A stretch of 64,000 nucleotides of DNA, taken from contig NC_083382.1 in NCBI RefSeq assembly GCF_031755915.1, forward strand, positions 1,302,001-1,366,000. The letters run 5' to 3'. Made by a program: the position numbers and the translations under genes. Position 1 is the first letter of the stretch. The number at the start of each line of letters is the position of its first letter. Of the stretch, positions 24,098 to 34,373 are shown piece after piece. This DNA comes from Ziziphus jujuba (taxonomy: Eukaryota > Streptophyta > Magnoliopsida > Rosales > Rhamnaceae). The notes below the pieces were generated by a model that was not told where the DNA came from, ran no database searches, and saw nothing but the letters and a program-made list of their open reading frames with translations.

Positions 24098-25564
24098 AAT
24101 TCTTCATACAAAAAACATAAACACAAATTAATATTACTAACAATATGAACATAGGGTGTAGTATAATTAATAAACCATTAATAATAATAATAAACGATAA
24201 ATTCATGTGATTTATTTACCAAATGATGCAGTAATAGTATCTTCTCTTAACATCTATCCCCTTTAACAGTCATTAACATTTTCAAACACAAAAGACGACT
24301 AAATCACTAATGGATTCTGAGCCATACAAACGCCATCGTTTTAAGACCCACAATAGAGAACCATCTGTGATACCGTTGACATTTCCCACACAATTTATAA
24401 CGGCTACATCTTGAATTTAAACATATAAACACAATACAAATATTAACATATCATTTTGCTTTACATACAATCGAACCCCACTCAATAAATATAGCTAATC
24501 CTTGTGTCAGTGGTTCGAATCCACTTCTAAATGGGCAAAGGGTCCAAAGGACACGTAACCGGGAGCGAGCCAAAAAAAAAAAGAAAAATGAAAGTGCAAG
24601 AGGAAGAAAAAAAGCCGTATAGTGCGGGAGGCATATTTTCTAAAAAAAGCGGTGGATTACTCGGATTGGTTCTCGCGTCCTTGTGCCCAAAAGGATGGGC
24701 GAGTTCGGTTCAAGTGTTCATCGATCAGGTGGATCTATATGCTCTGCTAACCCATTGTCGATGACAAGACATGATTTTGACAACATAAAACCCCACCAAA
24801 ATAATAGTAACGAACAAAAATTTAAAAAAAAAAAAAAACCAGCAAACAGAATATTTTTTTAAGCAACACATACACCACCAAACCCCAAAACGAATGAAAA
24901 ACAGCACACCTTTGCAAATCCAAAAATCAAGAGGAACTTCAAGCCACCATAGCAGGTGACGGCGACGGCACGGCAGAAACCCAGCAACCTAATCCCGGCG
25001 ACGAGATAGCAAAAATCCCAGCCATCCAACCCCGCGACAACAAAGTACACGACCCACCCAATCCGGCCACGGCCACGGCCACCGCAAAAGGGTGAAGTGC
25101 TTCCAACCTAACCACCGGCAAGAAGAAGAAGCAGAGGAAGAAGGAACTTTGAAATTTAGGAAATAAACCCACAAAATCCTTCAAACCCTTGAAAGAAACA
25201 CAAATGCCTGATGAGAGAGTGATCCTTCAAAATCTTCTCATACTTCCTAGATTGCTTCCAACACTCAAGTATCCGTACTTGGGGTTAACTATTGAAAAGA
25301 AAGCCCATCAAAAAATATGCCATTTTATTTTTAATATTTCCTGAATATTGGGGAATAAAAAATGGTTATTAAGAACATTTTAGGGGCAAATAAAAATATT
25401 TAAAGACACAAACAAAAGAAAAAATCAAAATACAAAAGAAAAAAAAAGAAATTAGAACGGGCAAGTCATAAAGAAGAAACTACGTCACCTATTAAAAATT
25501 AAAAAGCATATAAATTTTAAGTGTTTTGAAAGTTTAAATAGAAAATAAAGTATACTTGAAAGAA
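24098..25564. other. Upstream (promoter/leader) region of the CACTA Ulp1 gene
   Basis: No domain is recognised. A perfect tRNA-like T-arm (five-pair stem, loop TTCGAAT) sits at 24509-24525 without the rest of a tRNA. The part near 24950-25110 is GC-rich, as in a leader exon. A short frame at 24531-24764 is lysine-rich and low-complexity and is probably not a gene. Confidence 0.5.
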
Positions 25565-26221
25565 AATCAGATTGATTAAAAAAATAAAAAATGCATTTAT
25601 GTTGTTTAAATATTTTCACTGGTGATTTGATGCTAAAAGAGAATTAGATTGATTGAAAAAAAAAAAAAACAAAAACAAAAATTTGCGAACAGGCGACGCG
25701 GAAATATGATTATCCGTCGCCTATTAAAAATATGTAAAAAAAATAATAATAATAATTTTTATTGTTTAAATATTTTCATTGGTGATTTAATACTGAATGA
25801 AAATTAGATTGATTAATCAAAAAGAGCACAAAAAAAAAAAACAAAATAAATTGCTAACAAGCGACGCATAACCCTTGTTAGCATGCTTTTGTAAAAAAAA
25901 TTTTAAAAAAAATGTTCAGTAAATAAGTTGCTTAAATATTTTCATAGGACATTTGATGTTGTAAAGAAAATTAGATCGATTGAAAAATATATATATATAT
26001 ATATATATATTTGCTAACAAGCGATGCAGAAACATTATTATACGTCGCCTATTACCGATAATTTAAAAAAAAAAAACACTCATTTATGTTGTTTAAATAT
26101 TTTCACTGGTGATTTGATGCTGAAAGAAAATTAGATTGATTAAACAGAAAGAGCACCCACCCAAAAAAAAAAAAGATTTGCTAACAAGCGACGCATAACT
26201 ATGACTGTTACCGTGCTTTTT

Positions 26222-26253
<32 letters not shown>

Positions 26254-26480
26254 TATGTTCAAGTAATAAGTTGCTTAAATATTTTTACTGGATATTTGAT
26301 GGTGAAAGAAAATTAGATTGATTGAAAAAAAAAAAAAAACCAAAAAAAAAAAATTTGCTAACAGGCGATGCGGAAATATTATTATACGTCACCTATTGTC
26401 CTTTTGAAAGGGTTGCCTTAAATTATTTGGCGACCCATGTATCATTTAATGCGTCGCTTGTTATTTCAAAAGAAGAAACA
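25565..26480 (-). repeat. Second CACTA tandem array, inverted relative to the first
   Basis: About six units of 161-178 bp carry cores near 25690, 25857, 26018, 26185, 26363 and 26430 (CAGGCGACGCGG...CCGTCGCCTATT and variants). The inter-core segment ATTTTCACTGGTGATTTG...AAAATTAGATTGATT is the reverse complement of the segment in the 11.5-14.1 kb array. The two arrays thus form a giant inverted repeat flanking the Ulp1 gene. Confidence 0.85.
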
Positions 26481-27525
26481 AATGTAATCTATTATTTTAT
26501 TTGAGTTCAAATAAACTATCATTGATAGCCAAAAACATGAAAGTTCAACTCGTTAAACATACTTATGTCAAGCAATAGGACTATGGGTCCTTGCTTTAGA
26601 TCAATTTACAATTGTTATATCCTATCTCAAATTATGTCGTGAGATGTGTTTTTGTGTTTGTGTACACACATATATGTGAATAAATGAAAAGAGTATTGAT
26701 AAAACTGTTTTCTATTTTTAGATCAATTGAATTGATGTTCATTGGAATGCTACGTGAAAATATTTGTAGATGTAATCTAAAAAAAAAAACTAAAATTAAA
26801 AAATAAATTTCAAATACTATTGGATAAGGCGATCCTTTTATATGTAACTGCGTCACCTGTTTATTTCAATGAGTCACTAGTTCATCTAGTTTTTTAAACG
26901 AAAAATTACAATTTTAGAGTTATTGCCAAAAGTTTAAGAAGGAAATAAACAGTACTTGAAGAAACTTTTTTTTTAAAGAATTAAAAAAAAGGATGTCTAT
27001 GAAATTGTTTATCCTTTAGCGACATAGTTTATTTCAATACGTTGCCTGCTTATCCATTTTCTTAAATTTTTTGGTGCGTTTTAAAATTTTACACAGGATT
27101 TTGAATACCATTTCTTTTCACAAAATATGTGTTAGTACACTTCATAATAGGTGTTAGAATTGGAAGCAATCTAAAAGAGACTTGAAGAGTGGGATATTTC
27201 GTGTTTAAGTTTCCATTTGCCTGCATTGCTATCTAGAAGTTGGATTTCTCTGTGTCACCCTCGTGGTTAGTTTGGCTTCTTCTTTCTTCGTCTCTATGGT
27301 TTCGGTGAGTTTCTTTTCTCTTTATGATTGGCGGTGATATATGGTGGATTGGGTTACTTTTTATTTATTTATTTTTTTCATTATAACCGAAGGTTAGGTT
27401 CACTGGGTTTTCTTAATCTTGCTTTTATCGATAATTTGGTTGTGATGGGTTTTCTTAATCTTGATTTTGTCGATAATTTTTTTTGTGATATTGTTTGACA
27501 TTGTTTTGCTTAGATTGGTAGGGAA
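26481..27525. other. Leader region of the CACTA transposase
   Basis: AT-rich, with one more degraded GGCGATCC...GCGTCACCTGT core near 26828-26870. Probable promoter and 5' leader of the rightward transposase; a leader intron may lie near 27304-27520. No separate gene is recognised. Confidence 0.5.
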
Positions 27526-30500
27526 ATGGATAAATCGTGGATAACAAAGGATAAAACCTCAAGCGATTTTGCTAAGGGGGTGAATGAATTTTTGAAATTT
27601 AGCATCGAGAATGCCAATGATTGTAATGCCATACGGTGTCCTTGCATGCAACGTGGGAATATGAAAATCCATACTATTAGGGATATTAAAGGCCATATAT
27701 ATTGGAATGGGTTTGATGTCAACTATCGACGATGGATTTGGCATGGTGAGTCATGTGCTGAAGATATTGGACCATCTTCTCATTTTGGGAATATTAATGT
27801 AGAATATAATGAAAATGATAGTGGTAGTAAGGAAGTTGTGGCTTTCAATAGCTTAGAAATGACCCGTGCTGCATTAGAAACTTTTGATAATGATCCTAAT
27901 GAATTTGCTACCTTATTGGAGGATGCGGAGAAACCTTTGCACCCAAGTTGTACCAAATTTACCAAGTTGTCGGCTAATTGTACAACTTAAAGGTAAGATA
28001 TGAATATTCTGATAAGAGCTTTGGTGTACTGTTGCAATTGTTATCCGAGATGTTGCTAAATGACAATGTTTTGCCAACATCCATGTACAATGTTAAGAAG
28101 ACTTTGAGTGCTTTGGGAATGGAGTACATCAAGATTCATGCATGTCCTAAAAGTTGTATTTTGTTTAGGAAGGAATATGTAGATCTTAATGAATGTCCTA
28201 AATGTGGATTTGCTAGATGGAAAATTGATAAGAATGGAGTTGTTAGCAATATTCCAAATAAAGTTTCATGGTACTTTCCTATTATTTCGCGTTTTAAGCG
28301 AATGTTTCGTAGTGTTGAAACGACTAAGAATTTGACATGGCATGCCAATGGGAGAAAGGTTAAGACAAGGGAAATGAAACACCTTGCGGATTCTACATCT
28401 TGGAAGCTGGTTGGTCGTTTATGGCCAAACTTTGCATTTGAAGGTAGGAATTTGAGACTTAGGACCGCAGCCAACGGAGTTAATCCACATAATATGTTGA
28501 GTAGTAGGTATAGTTGTTGGTCTGTGATGACGATTGTGTATAATCTTCCTCCTTGGTTATGTATGGAGCAGAAATTTATGATGTTAAGTCTTCTAAGTTC
28601 TGGATGATTTTCCAGCTTATGGTAACTTGTCTGGTCATGCGGTGAAGGAATATTATGCTTGTCTAATTTGCGGTGAAAATACTTTTGCTACAAGGCTAAA
28701 GCATGGAAAAAAAATGAGTTTACCGAGTATAGAAGATTTCTTCCTCCAAATCATCACTATAGAAGGCAAAAGAAGGCTTTCAATGGATTTCAAGAATTTG
28801 GAGTGCCTCCAAAATCGTTGACTGCAGAATGAGTTTTGATAACTCAAACAAGAAGAAAATGACTGTTGATTCTGAAGAATGTTGGAAGAGGAAGTCCATT
28901 TTTTTTTAATTGGAATATTGGAAATTTCTCCATGTGCGACATAATTTAGATGTCATGCATATTTGGAAAAATGTTTGTGAGGGAATATATGGTACATTGC
29001 TCAATATTCCTGGTAAGACGAAGGATGAGTTAATGCTCGGTTAGATTTACAAGAAATGGGTTTGCAGAAAGACTTGGCCCCTAAGCCGCAAGGAAATCAA
29101 ACTTTCCTACCACCGACCTACTATACATTATCAAAGCATGAGAAGAAATTGTTTTGTAAGTGTTTAGCGGACCTAAAAGGTTCCAGATGGTTATTCTTCA
29201 AACTTTAGGAATCTTGTTTCAATGGAGGACTTAAAGATGGTAGGATTGAAATCTCATGATTGTCATACATTGATACAACAACTCTTGGCTCTTGCAATTC
29301 GTGCAATCCTTCCTAAACATGTGAGACATGCAATTGCAAGACTTTGTTTTTTCTTCAATGCAATTTGCAAGAAGTCTATCATTGTTGCCGAATTGGACAA
29401 AATTCAAAATGATCTTGTTACGACTTTGTGCCTTCTAGAGAAATTCTTTCCACCATCATTTTTTGATGTAATAGTTCATCTAACTGTACATTTGGTTCGA
29501 GAGGTAAAATTGTGTGGACCAATACATTTTAGGTGGATGTACCCATTTGAGAGGTACATGAAAGTATTGAAAAGTTATGTTCAAAATAAAAATCGGCCAG
29601 AAGGTTGTATTGCCGAGGGTTACATATGTGAAGAAGTGATTGAGTTTTGTAGTGAATTTCAGAGAGGGTTAGATGCAATTGGAAACCCAATTGGTAGATA
29701 TCAAAAGTTAAATGATAAGGATGATGTTGGTGCCCCCATTAAAGGTGGAAAAAAATCAATCAATTGATCAACAATTTTGGGAGCAAGTCCATAGATGCGT
29801 ACTTTCGAATACACCAGAAGTGGAATCATATGTCAGGTGCGTATATACATGTTAATGTATAAATTAGTTGATATTTTTAATATATATATATATATATCAA
29901 CATGTATAATTTAGTTGATATTTTGAATATATTAATATGCATCAGTAAGTTGATATATTGGATATTTTTATTAATTACAACAACTTTTATTTGTTTTAGT
30001 ATTCATTTTGAAGTCTTGAAGTCAAGCAAAAAAAATCGAGGAAAAAAAGCAAAATGGTTTCAAGACGAACACAAACGTACATTAATGTACTGGTTACATG
30101 ATAAGGTATGGAAAAGTTAAATATTCAATATATAATATCATTGTTTTAGCTTTAATTTTTCATATTTTTTTCAATTGACCAGATTGCACAGGAGCGAAGT
30201 CAACCTAATCACATAGTTTCTAAAACATTAAGACGGTTAGCCCATGGTCCGCAATAGGTGGTAACGAAACATGAAGGATATGTCATTAGAGGGGTTAGAT
30301 TCAATACCATAAATATGGATAATAAGAGGGTCACCCAGAATAGTGGTGTCAAAGTTATTGCCAAAAGTGAGCATTTTGCTAGTGCTAAGGATAATAACCC
30401 AAATTTAGCTGAGATGGCATACTATGGGATCATAAGAGAGATTTGGGACATCGATTACACTATGTTTCAAATTCTAGTGTTCAAGTGTGATTGGGTTGAC

Positions 30501-30842
30501 AGCACTGGTGTGAAAGTTGATGAGATGGGGTTTACATGTGTTAACTTTGGTAAAATTGGATATAAATCTGACCCATTCATCACGGCTTCACAAGTTCAAC
30601 AAATATTTTATGTTAAAGATCAACTTAATTCGAGATGGTCTGTTGTTTTCACTCCACCATGACATTGTACTTTTATTGAAGAAGAATTGGTTGAAGAAGA
30701 TGTTCTTGGAGATACTACGATGACTCACAATCCATTTGCCATACAATTGCCAGGTGTTGATGAAAATGATCATGAGGATGAATGTAAGAGTGGCTATGTT
30801 CGTAATGACTGTGAGGGGATATGGATAAACAATATCTTCTAA
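27526..30842 (+). pseudogene. TNP2-type CACTA transposase, decayed
   Basis: Begins MDKSWITKDK, the hallmark start of the transposase-associated domain, with IRCPCMQRGN and WNGFDVNYRRWIWHGE. The next segment, from 27978, reads LKVRYEYSDKSF, then KIHACPKSCILFRKEY, LNECPKCGFARWK and later SSRYSCWSVM..YNLPPWLCM, all diagnostic of TNP2. A frameshift lies near 27965. After PPWLCM about 40 family residues are missing before EIYDVKSSK, and a further gap precedes DDFPAYGNLSG. A DUF4218 block is at 29222-29767 (KSHDCHTLIQQLL, FRWMYPFERYMKVLK) and a DUF4216 block at 30258-30662 (EGYVIRGVRFNT, FTCVNFGK). Several further frame changes lie at 28.9-29.2 kb. The protein would cut and join the CACTA ends; it is not functional here. 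Confidence 0.85.
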
Positions 30843-31339
30843 ATAAATTGGTACGCATATTTATTAACTTATGTTTTAAGTAATATTTATTTATTCATTA
30901 ATTATTTTTTTCTTATGTGTTTTCCACTTTTAATTAAGAGAAATGTGCCACGCCAAATCTTAAGAAGGTAATATTCATTAAATTTTCATTTACCAAATTA
31001 CAAATTTATTAATGATTAAGTTTCTATTAATTTATTTTGCATAAGTGTTAATAAATTTTTTTATTTTTCCGTATGTAGTATGAGGGTGTAATATCGTCAA
31101 TACGAGAACGTCAACTTCCATCTTAATGAGTATGCATATGTAAAAATATATCAATGAGATGATATTTAATTATATTGATAATTGTTTTTTTATGAACAAG
31201 TATTTATTTTAAATTTTTGTATTCTAATTATTTTGGACGAAGCTAGTTTGGGTTTTTTTTTGTATTTTAATTACTTTTATATTTTAAATATTTTAATAAA
31301 TTTTTAAAAATTTTAAAAAAACTAAATTTAAAAAAAAAA

Positions 31340-32065
31340 GAAAAGAAATGGCGATGCATTAAAATACTAAAAAGTCACCTAAAATATATAACGACATATA
31401 ATAAGATAATGTTACTGCCTCATAAATTTCGTGACTCTACACAAAATGTCACTAAAAGAATATTTTCCCATTTTACCGACATAAATATCTAACGACACTT
31501 AACAAAAACGTCTCTAATAAATTTTAACGACTTTTTCGTAAAGTGTCGCAAAATGAATGAGTCGCTTTAAGTTAATTGTTGAATGTGTCGCTAAATGAGA
31601 AAATGCATCGCTAAAAACATATAAATATGCGACTCTTATAATTTTTCGTGAAACCATGGATGAGTCGCTAATTGGGAGACACTAAAAAAGAGTCGCTACA
31701 AATATGGGTCGCTAACAAGGAGACTCACATAAGTCATCGCTAAAACATCATGCGTCGCTAAATAGGTGACAAAACAATGCGTCGCTAAAAATACATGAGT
31801 CACTATTCTAAATCAATGTTTAGCGACATAAATATTTAGCGACTTTTTATGAACAAGTCACTAAAACATTTTTAGCGACAACTTATTAAAGCATCGCTAT
31901 GTTATGCGTCGCTATAAATTCATTGTTATATGCATCGCTAAGAATTAACTTTGCGTTGCTAAAAAGTGTGAATAGGCGACTATTATGATACGTTGCCCGT
32001 TGTTTTAGTTATTTAGTGACAGGATATTTGGTGACTCCGTCGAATGCATCGCTATTTATTTAGTG
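31340..32065. repeat. Subterminal TAGCGAC/GTCGCTA motif cluster of the CACTA element
   Basis: Many copies of short motifs such as GCGTCGCTAA, GAGTCGCTA and TTTAGCGAC occur in both orientations over 700 bp. A shorter set lies at the left end (11307-11480). CACTA transposases bind such subterminal motifs in studied elements; binding here is inferred. Confidence 0.8.
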
Positions 32066-32111
32066 TGATGCAGTACTTGCATCGTGTATCAGTTCGATTC
32101 TAGTAGTGATA

Positions 32112-32570
32112 TTAGGAGATCAGGATGATCCAATGGGTTTGAATTCTTTCTTTCACTGACTGGAACGAATTGAGACGGTAGAGACATAAGCAACTTCTCT
32201 TGTAGTGGTTGTGACATCATAAACAAATTAGAAAGGTTTGATGAGGAAACTTCCTATTCTTCGAAGTGGGGTTGGAAAGAGCTATGCTTCATGAATATTT
32301 GTTTCTTCGTTTCCCTATCCCCTCCCCCCTTAAGTTTGGACTTAGAAACCTCTATGTCATTAAGTAAATTCTACTATTTGAACCTATTGTGATAGTAATA
32401 TGCGAGAAGCTCTTTCAAAATTTTATCTGTTCGGGAAAGATTATTATTAGATTAAGGCTGAATGACCAATAGTAAGTTCATGATTGGTTTGATAATAGTG
32501 TTCAAACTAGTAGTAAGTAGAAATGTAAGTTTTGTAACAGAGCACGCTTTTGACAAGGTGTTCACTAATA
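32112..32570 (+). pseudogene. LRAT/NC-domain pseudogene, copy 2, displaced 3' part (intronic)
   Basis: The segment around 32235-32290 (GATGAGGAAACTTCCTATTC, then GAAGTGGGGTTGGAAAGAGC) is clearly related to 8655-8705 in copy 1, and short matches continue (TTCGGGAAAGATT, CCAATAGTAAGTT, CTTTTGACAAGG), aligning with 8850-8950. Copy 1 reaches its second coding block about 80 bp further on; here similarity fades near 32570 and I do not find the NCEDF-type block. This stretch is therefore intron-like sequence from the copy whose first exon lies 21 kb to the left. Confidence 0.65.
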
Positions 32571-33189
32571 CAGTTTATAGACAGTTTTATAGATTATGAA
32601 AATTTGTCTGTTTACTCTATTTATTGTGGTATATAAAGTACATTAGAAATATATAACCATAGGATTTGCTTATTTCCTTACTAATTAAAATCAATAGAGA
32701 ATAACTTTTTCATGAAACATTTTTAGAAAAGCAGAACCAGAAGCAAAACTTATGCTAAATAAGACCTTTATTTTGCTTATTAATATGAATTCGAAAGATT
32801 TTTTATGCTACAATTACATCCACAATGGATAAAATATGTGGTAGTGTAGTACTAATACATAACAGAAAAGCAATTTGTTCAATCGGAAAAGTCAGCAAAT
32901 GAGAAAGACATATAGTTTGATTTGATTCGAAAAACTATATATATAAATATGAAAATAGAAAACTCTTTGAGATCACTCCACTATCTCTACACAATGGATT
33001 TCTTCGACGTGTGTGTATCCTACTCTCATCTCAAAACCCAACCTAAAAAAAACAGCTGGCTTTCCCTCCTTTTAAAAGACCCAACAGATCCCCCAAGGGA
33101 CGGGTATAACTGCCTTATAGATAGCATCTACAAGACACTAAATTAGCCTAGAAATGGATGCATCTTTTTGCTCTCTCTCACGACCTTTC
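32571..33189. other. Spacer with no recognised gene
   Basis: AT-rich. A short frame at 32922-33146 has no recognisable domain. It ends at the CTTTC target duplication of the gag-only retrotransposon. Confidence 0.5.
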
Positions 33190-34331
33190 TGATACGAACC
33201 TAGGATGACCTGCTCCTAAACCCGTATTATATTAGCCCGGATCTTTAATTAAGTTCAAGTTCTAATGGAATGGACCTCAACCCCTAACCAACCTGTGGTT
33301 AGAAACCTTGGTATAATGTAGACGCCACAATAGGGGATGGAAAACCTATTGATAAGTCAAGCTAAAACAACCAATTCTCTAATGGTGTTTTAGGTGTTCT
33401 CAGAGAACAAAGAGATAATTAATCTCACAAGTATTTTCTCAATCAAATCAAAGTTGTCAAGTTATATCATTAATGAAAAATAAGCCTTTAAATAGGCTTT
33501 GAAAGAAACAAAATAAACCCTAAAAACCCTAGGAAAAACCGGCCACACAATGAAGAAGTCTACCTTAGCCGAAACTTTCATTTTCCTAATCTAATTTGGA
33601 TTAATTAATTCCTTTATTTTGAATTAGGAATTAATTAATTTACAATGAAAATAATAAAATAATAACTTTCCTAATCTTATTTGTCCAGAAAATAAATAAA
33701 TAGAAACTAAAAATAATGGTAGTTTCCTAAAACAAAAAGTAGAATAAAATTAGGAAACTAAAATACTAGCTTTTTTTGATCAAGTTGACTTTGATCAATC
33801 TTTGACCTCTTTGAGCTTCAAATCAGCTTCTAGATGCTTTGTAGGATGCCAAATAAGCTGAATATGAAGTCCCACACGTTGCCCATGCTTGGAAAAATAA
33901 GAAAAGGCTAAAACAGTAAAATACAGTAAAGCCAGCAAGCAATACAGCAAATTCGGCCAAATTGTTGAGGCTGTCCGTACAAGCCCTTTTTGATTGCATT
34001 TGAGGCTGATTTAACTTGATTCCATGACCTCTTAGGCATATGTATTGAACCCACAAAGCATTGGAACCATTTCATGCTTCTCGGACTCCAAAAATGTACC
34101 AAAACCGTCACCCGGGTCCGTATCGGCTTCCACCACTTGGATGCTTCGAATAGGCTTTGTATCTTCAAGTATGAACAAGCTCTGTTGAGATTGATTAACC
34201 TCTGTATAAATACTCCCATTTTGCCCTTAAATCTCTTAATTTGAGCTCTTTTGATTGGCCTAGTCTTCATCCGTGTCAAGTCAGCACCCCAGCGGGTTAT
34301 CGGTTGAGCGGCCTCGGGCGGAATCACATCA
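33190..34331 (-). repeat. 3' LTR of the gag-only retrotransposon
   Basis: 1,142 bp. On the element's strand it begins TGATGTGATTCC and ends GGTTCGTATCA. An open stretch continuing the pol C-terminal reading (PPEAAQPITRWGAD) enters the LTR but is out of frame with the main ORF. Confidence 0.95.
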
Positions 34332-34344
34332 TTCCCCTCCTCTT
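34332..34344 (-). other. Polypurine tract, gag-only retrotransposon
   Basis: On the minus strand AAGAGGAGGGGAA lies directly against the 3' LTR; it is the plus-strand DNA synthesis primer in this class of element. Confidence 0.85.
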
Positions 34345-34373
34345 GAAAAGGATTTGTCCTCAAATCAAGATCA

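Larger units (their letters stand above)
11288..32108 (+). mobile_element. Large CACTA (En/Spm) transposon, with nested solo LTRs
   Basis: The left end is CACTACGCAAAAATTAAG with ATA before it (11285-11287). The preferred right end is TAGTAGTG at 32101-32108 followed by ATA (32109-32111), giving a 3-bp duplication of the CACTA type. An alternative right end is TTTAGTG at 32065, which better shares the subterminal TAGCGAT motif but has no matching duplication. Inside are a TNP2-type transposase (27.5-30.8 kb), a divergent Ulp1-domain gene (24.1-14.3 kb), arrays of GCGACGC units on both sides of the Ulp1 gene, and dense TAGCGAC/GTCGCTA motifs near both ends. Removing the two solo LTRs and their duplications leaves about 14.6 kb. 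Both genes are decayed. It interrupts the second LRAT-like copy. Confidence 0.85.

Noticed and set aside
24531..24764. 77-codon frame starting MGKGSKGHVTGSEPKKK
   Set aside because: Lysine-rich through an A-run, no domain, and lies antisense in the leader of the CACTA Ulp1 gene.
32041..32065. TTTAGTG at 32065 as the certain CACTA right end
   Set aside because: The 3 bp outside are TGA against ATA on the left; the end at 32108 has matching ATA. Kept as an alternative only.
33823..34363. Open frames within the LTRs at 33.8-34.4 kb and 39.0-39.6 kb
   Set aside because: The N-terminal part is leftover pol tail reading and the rest is LTR sequence; the same frame appears in both LTRs and is detached from the main ORF.
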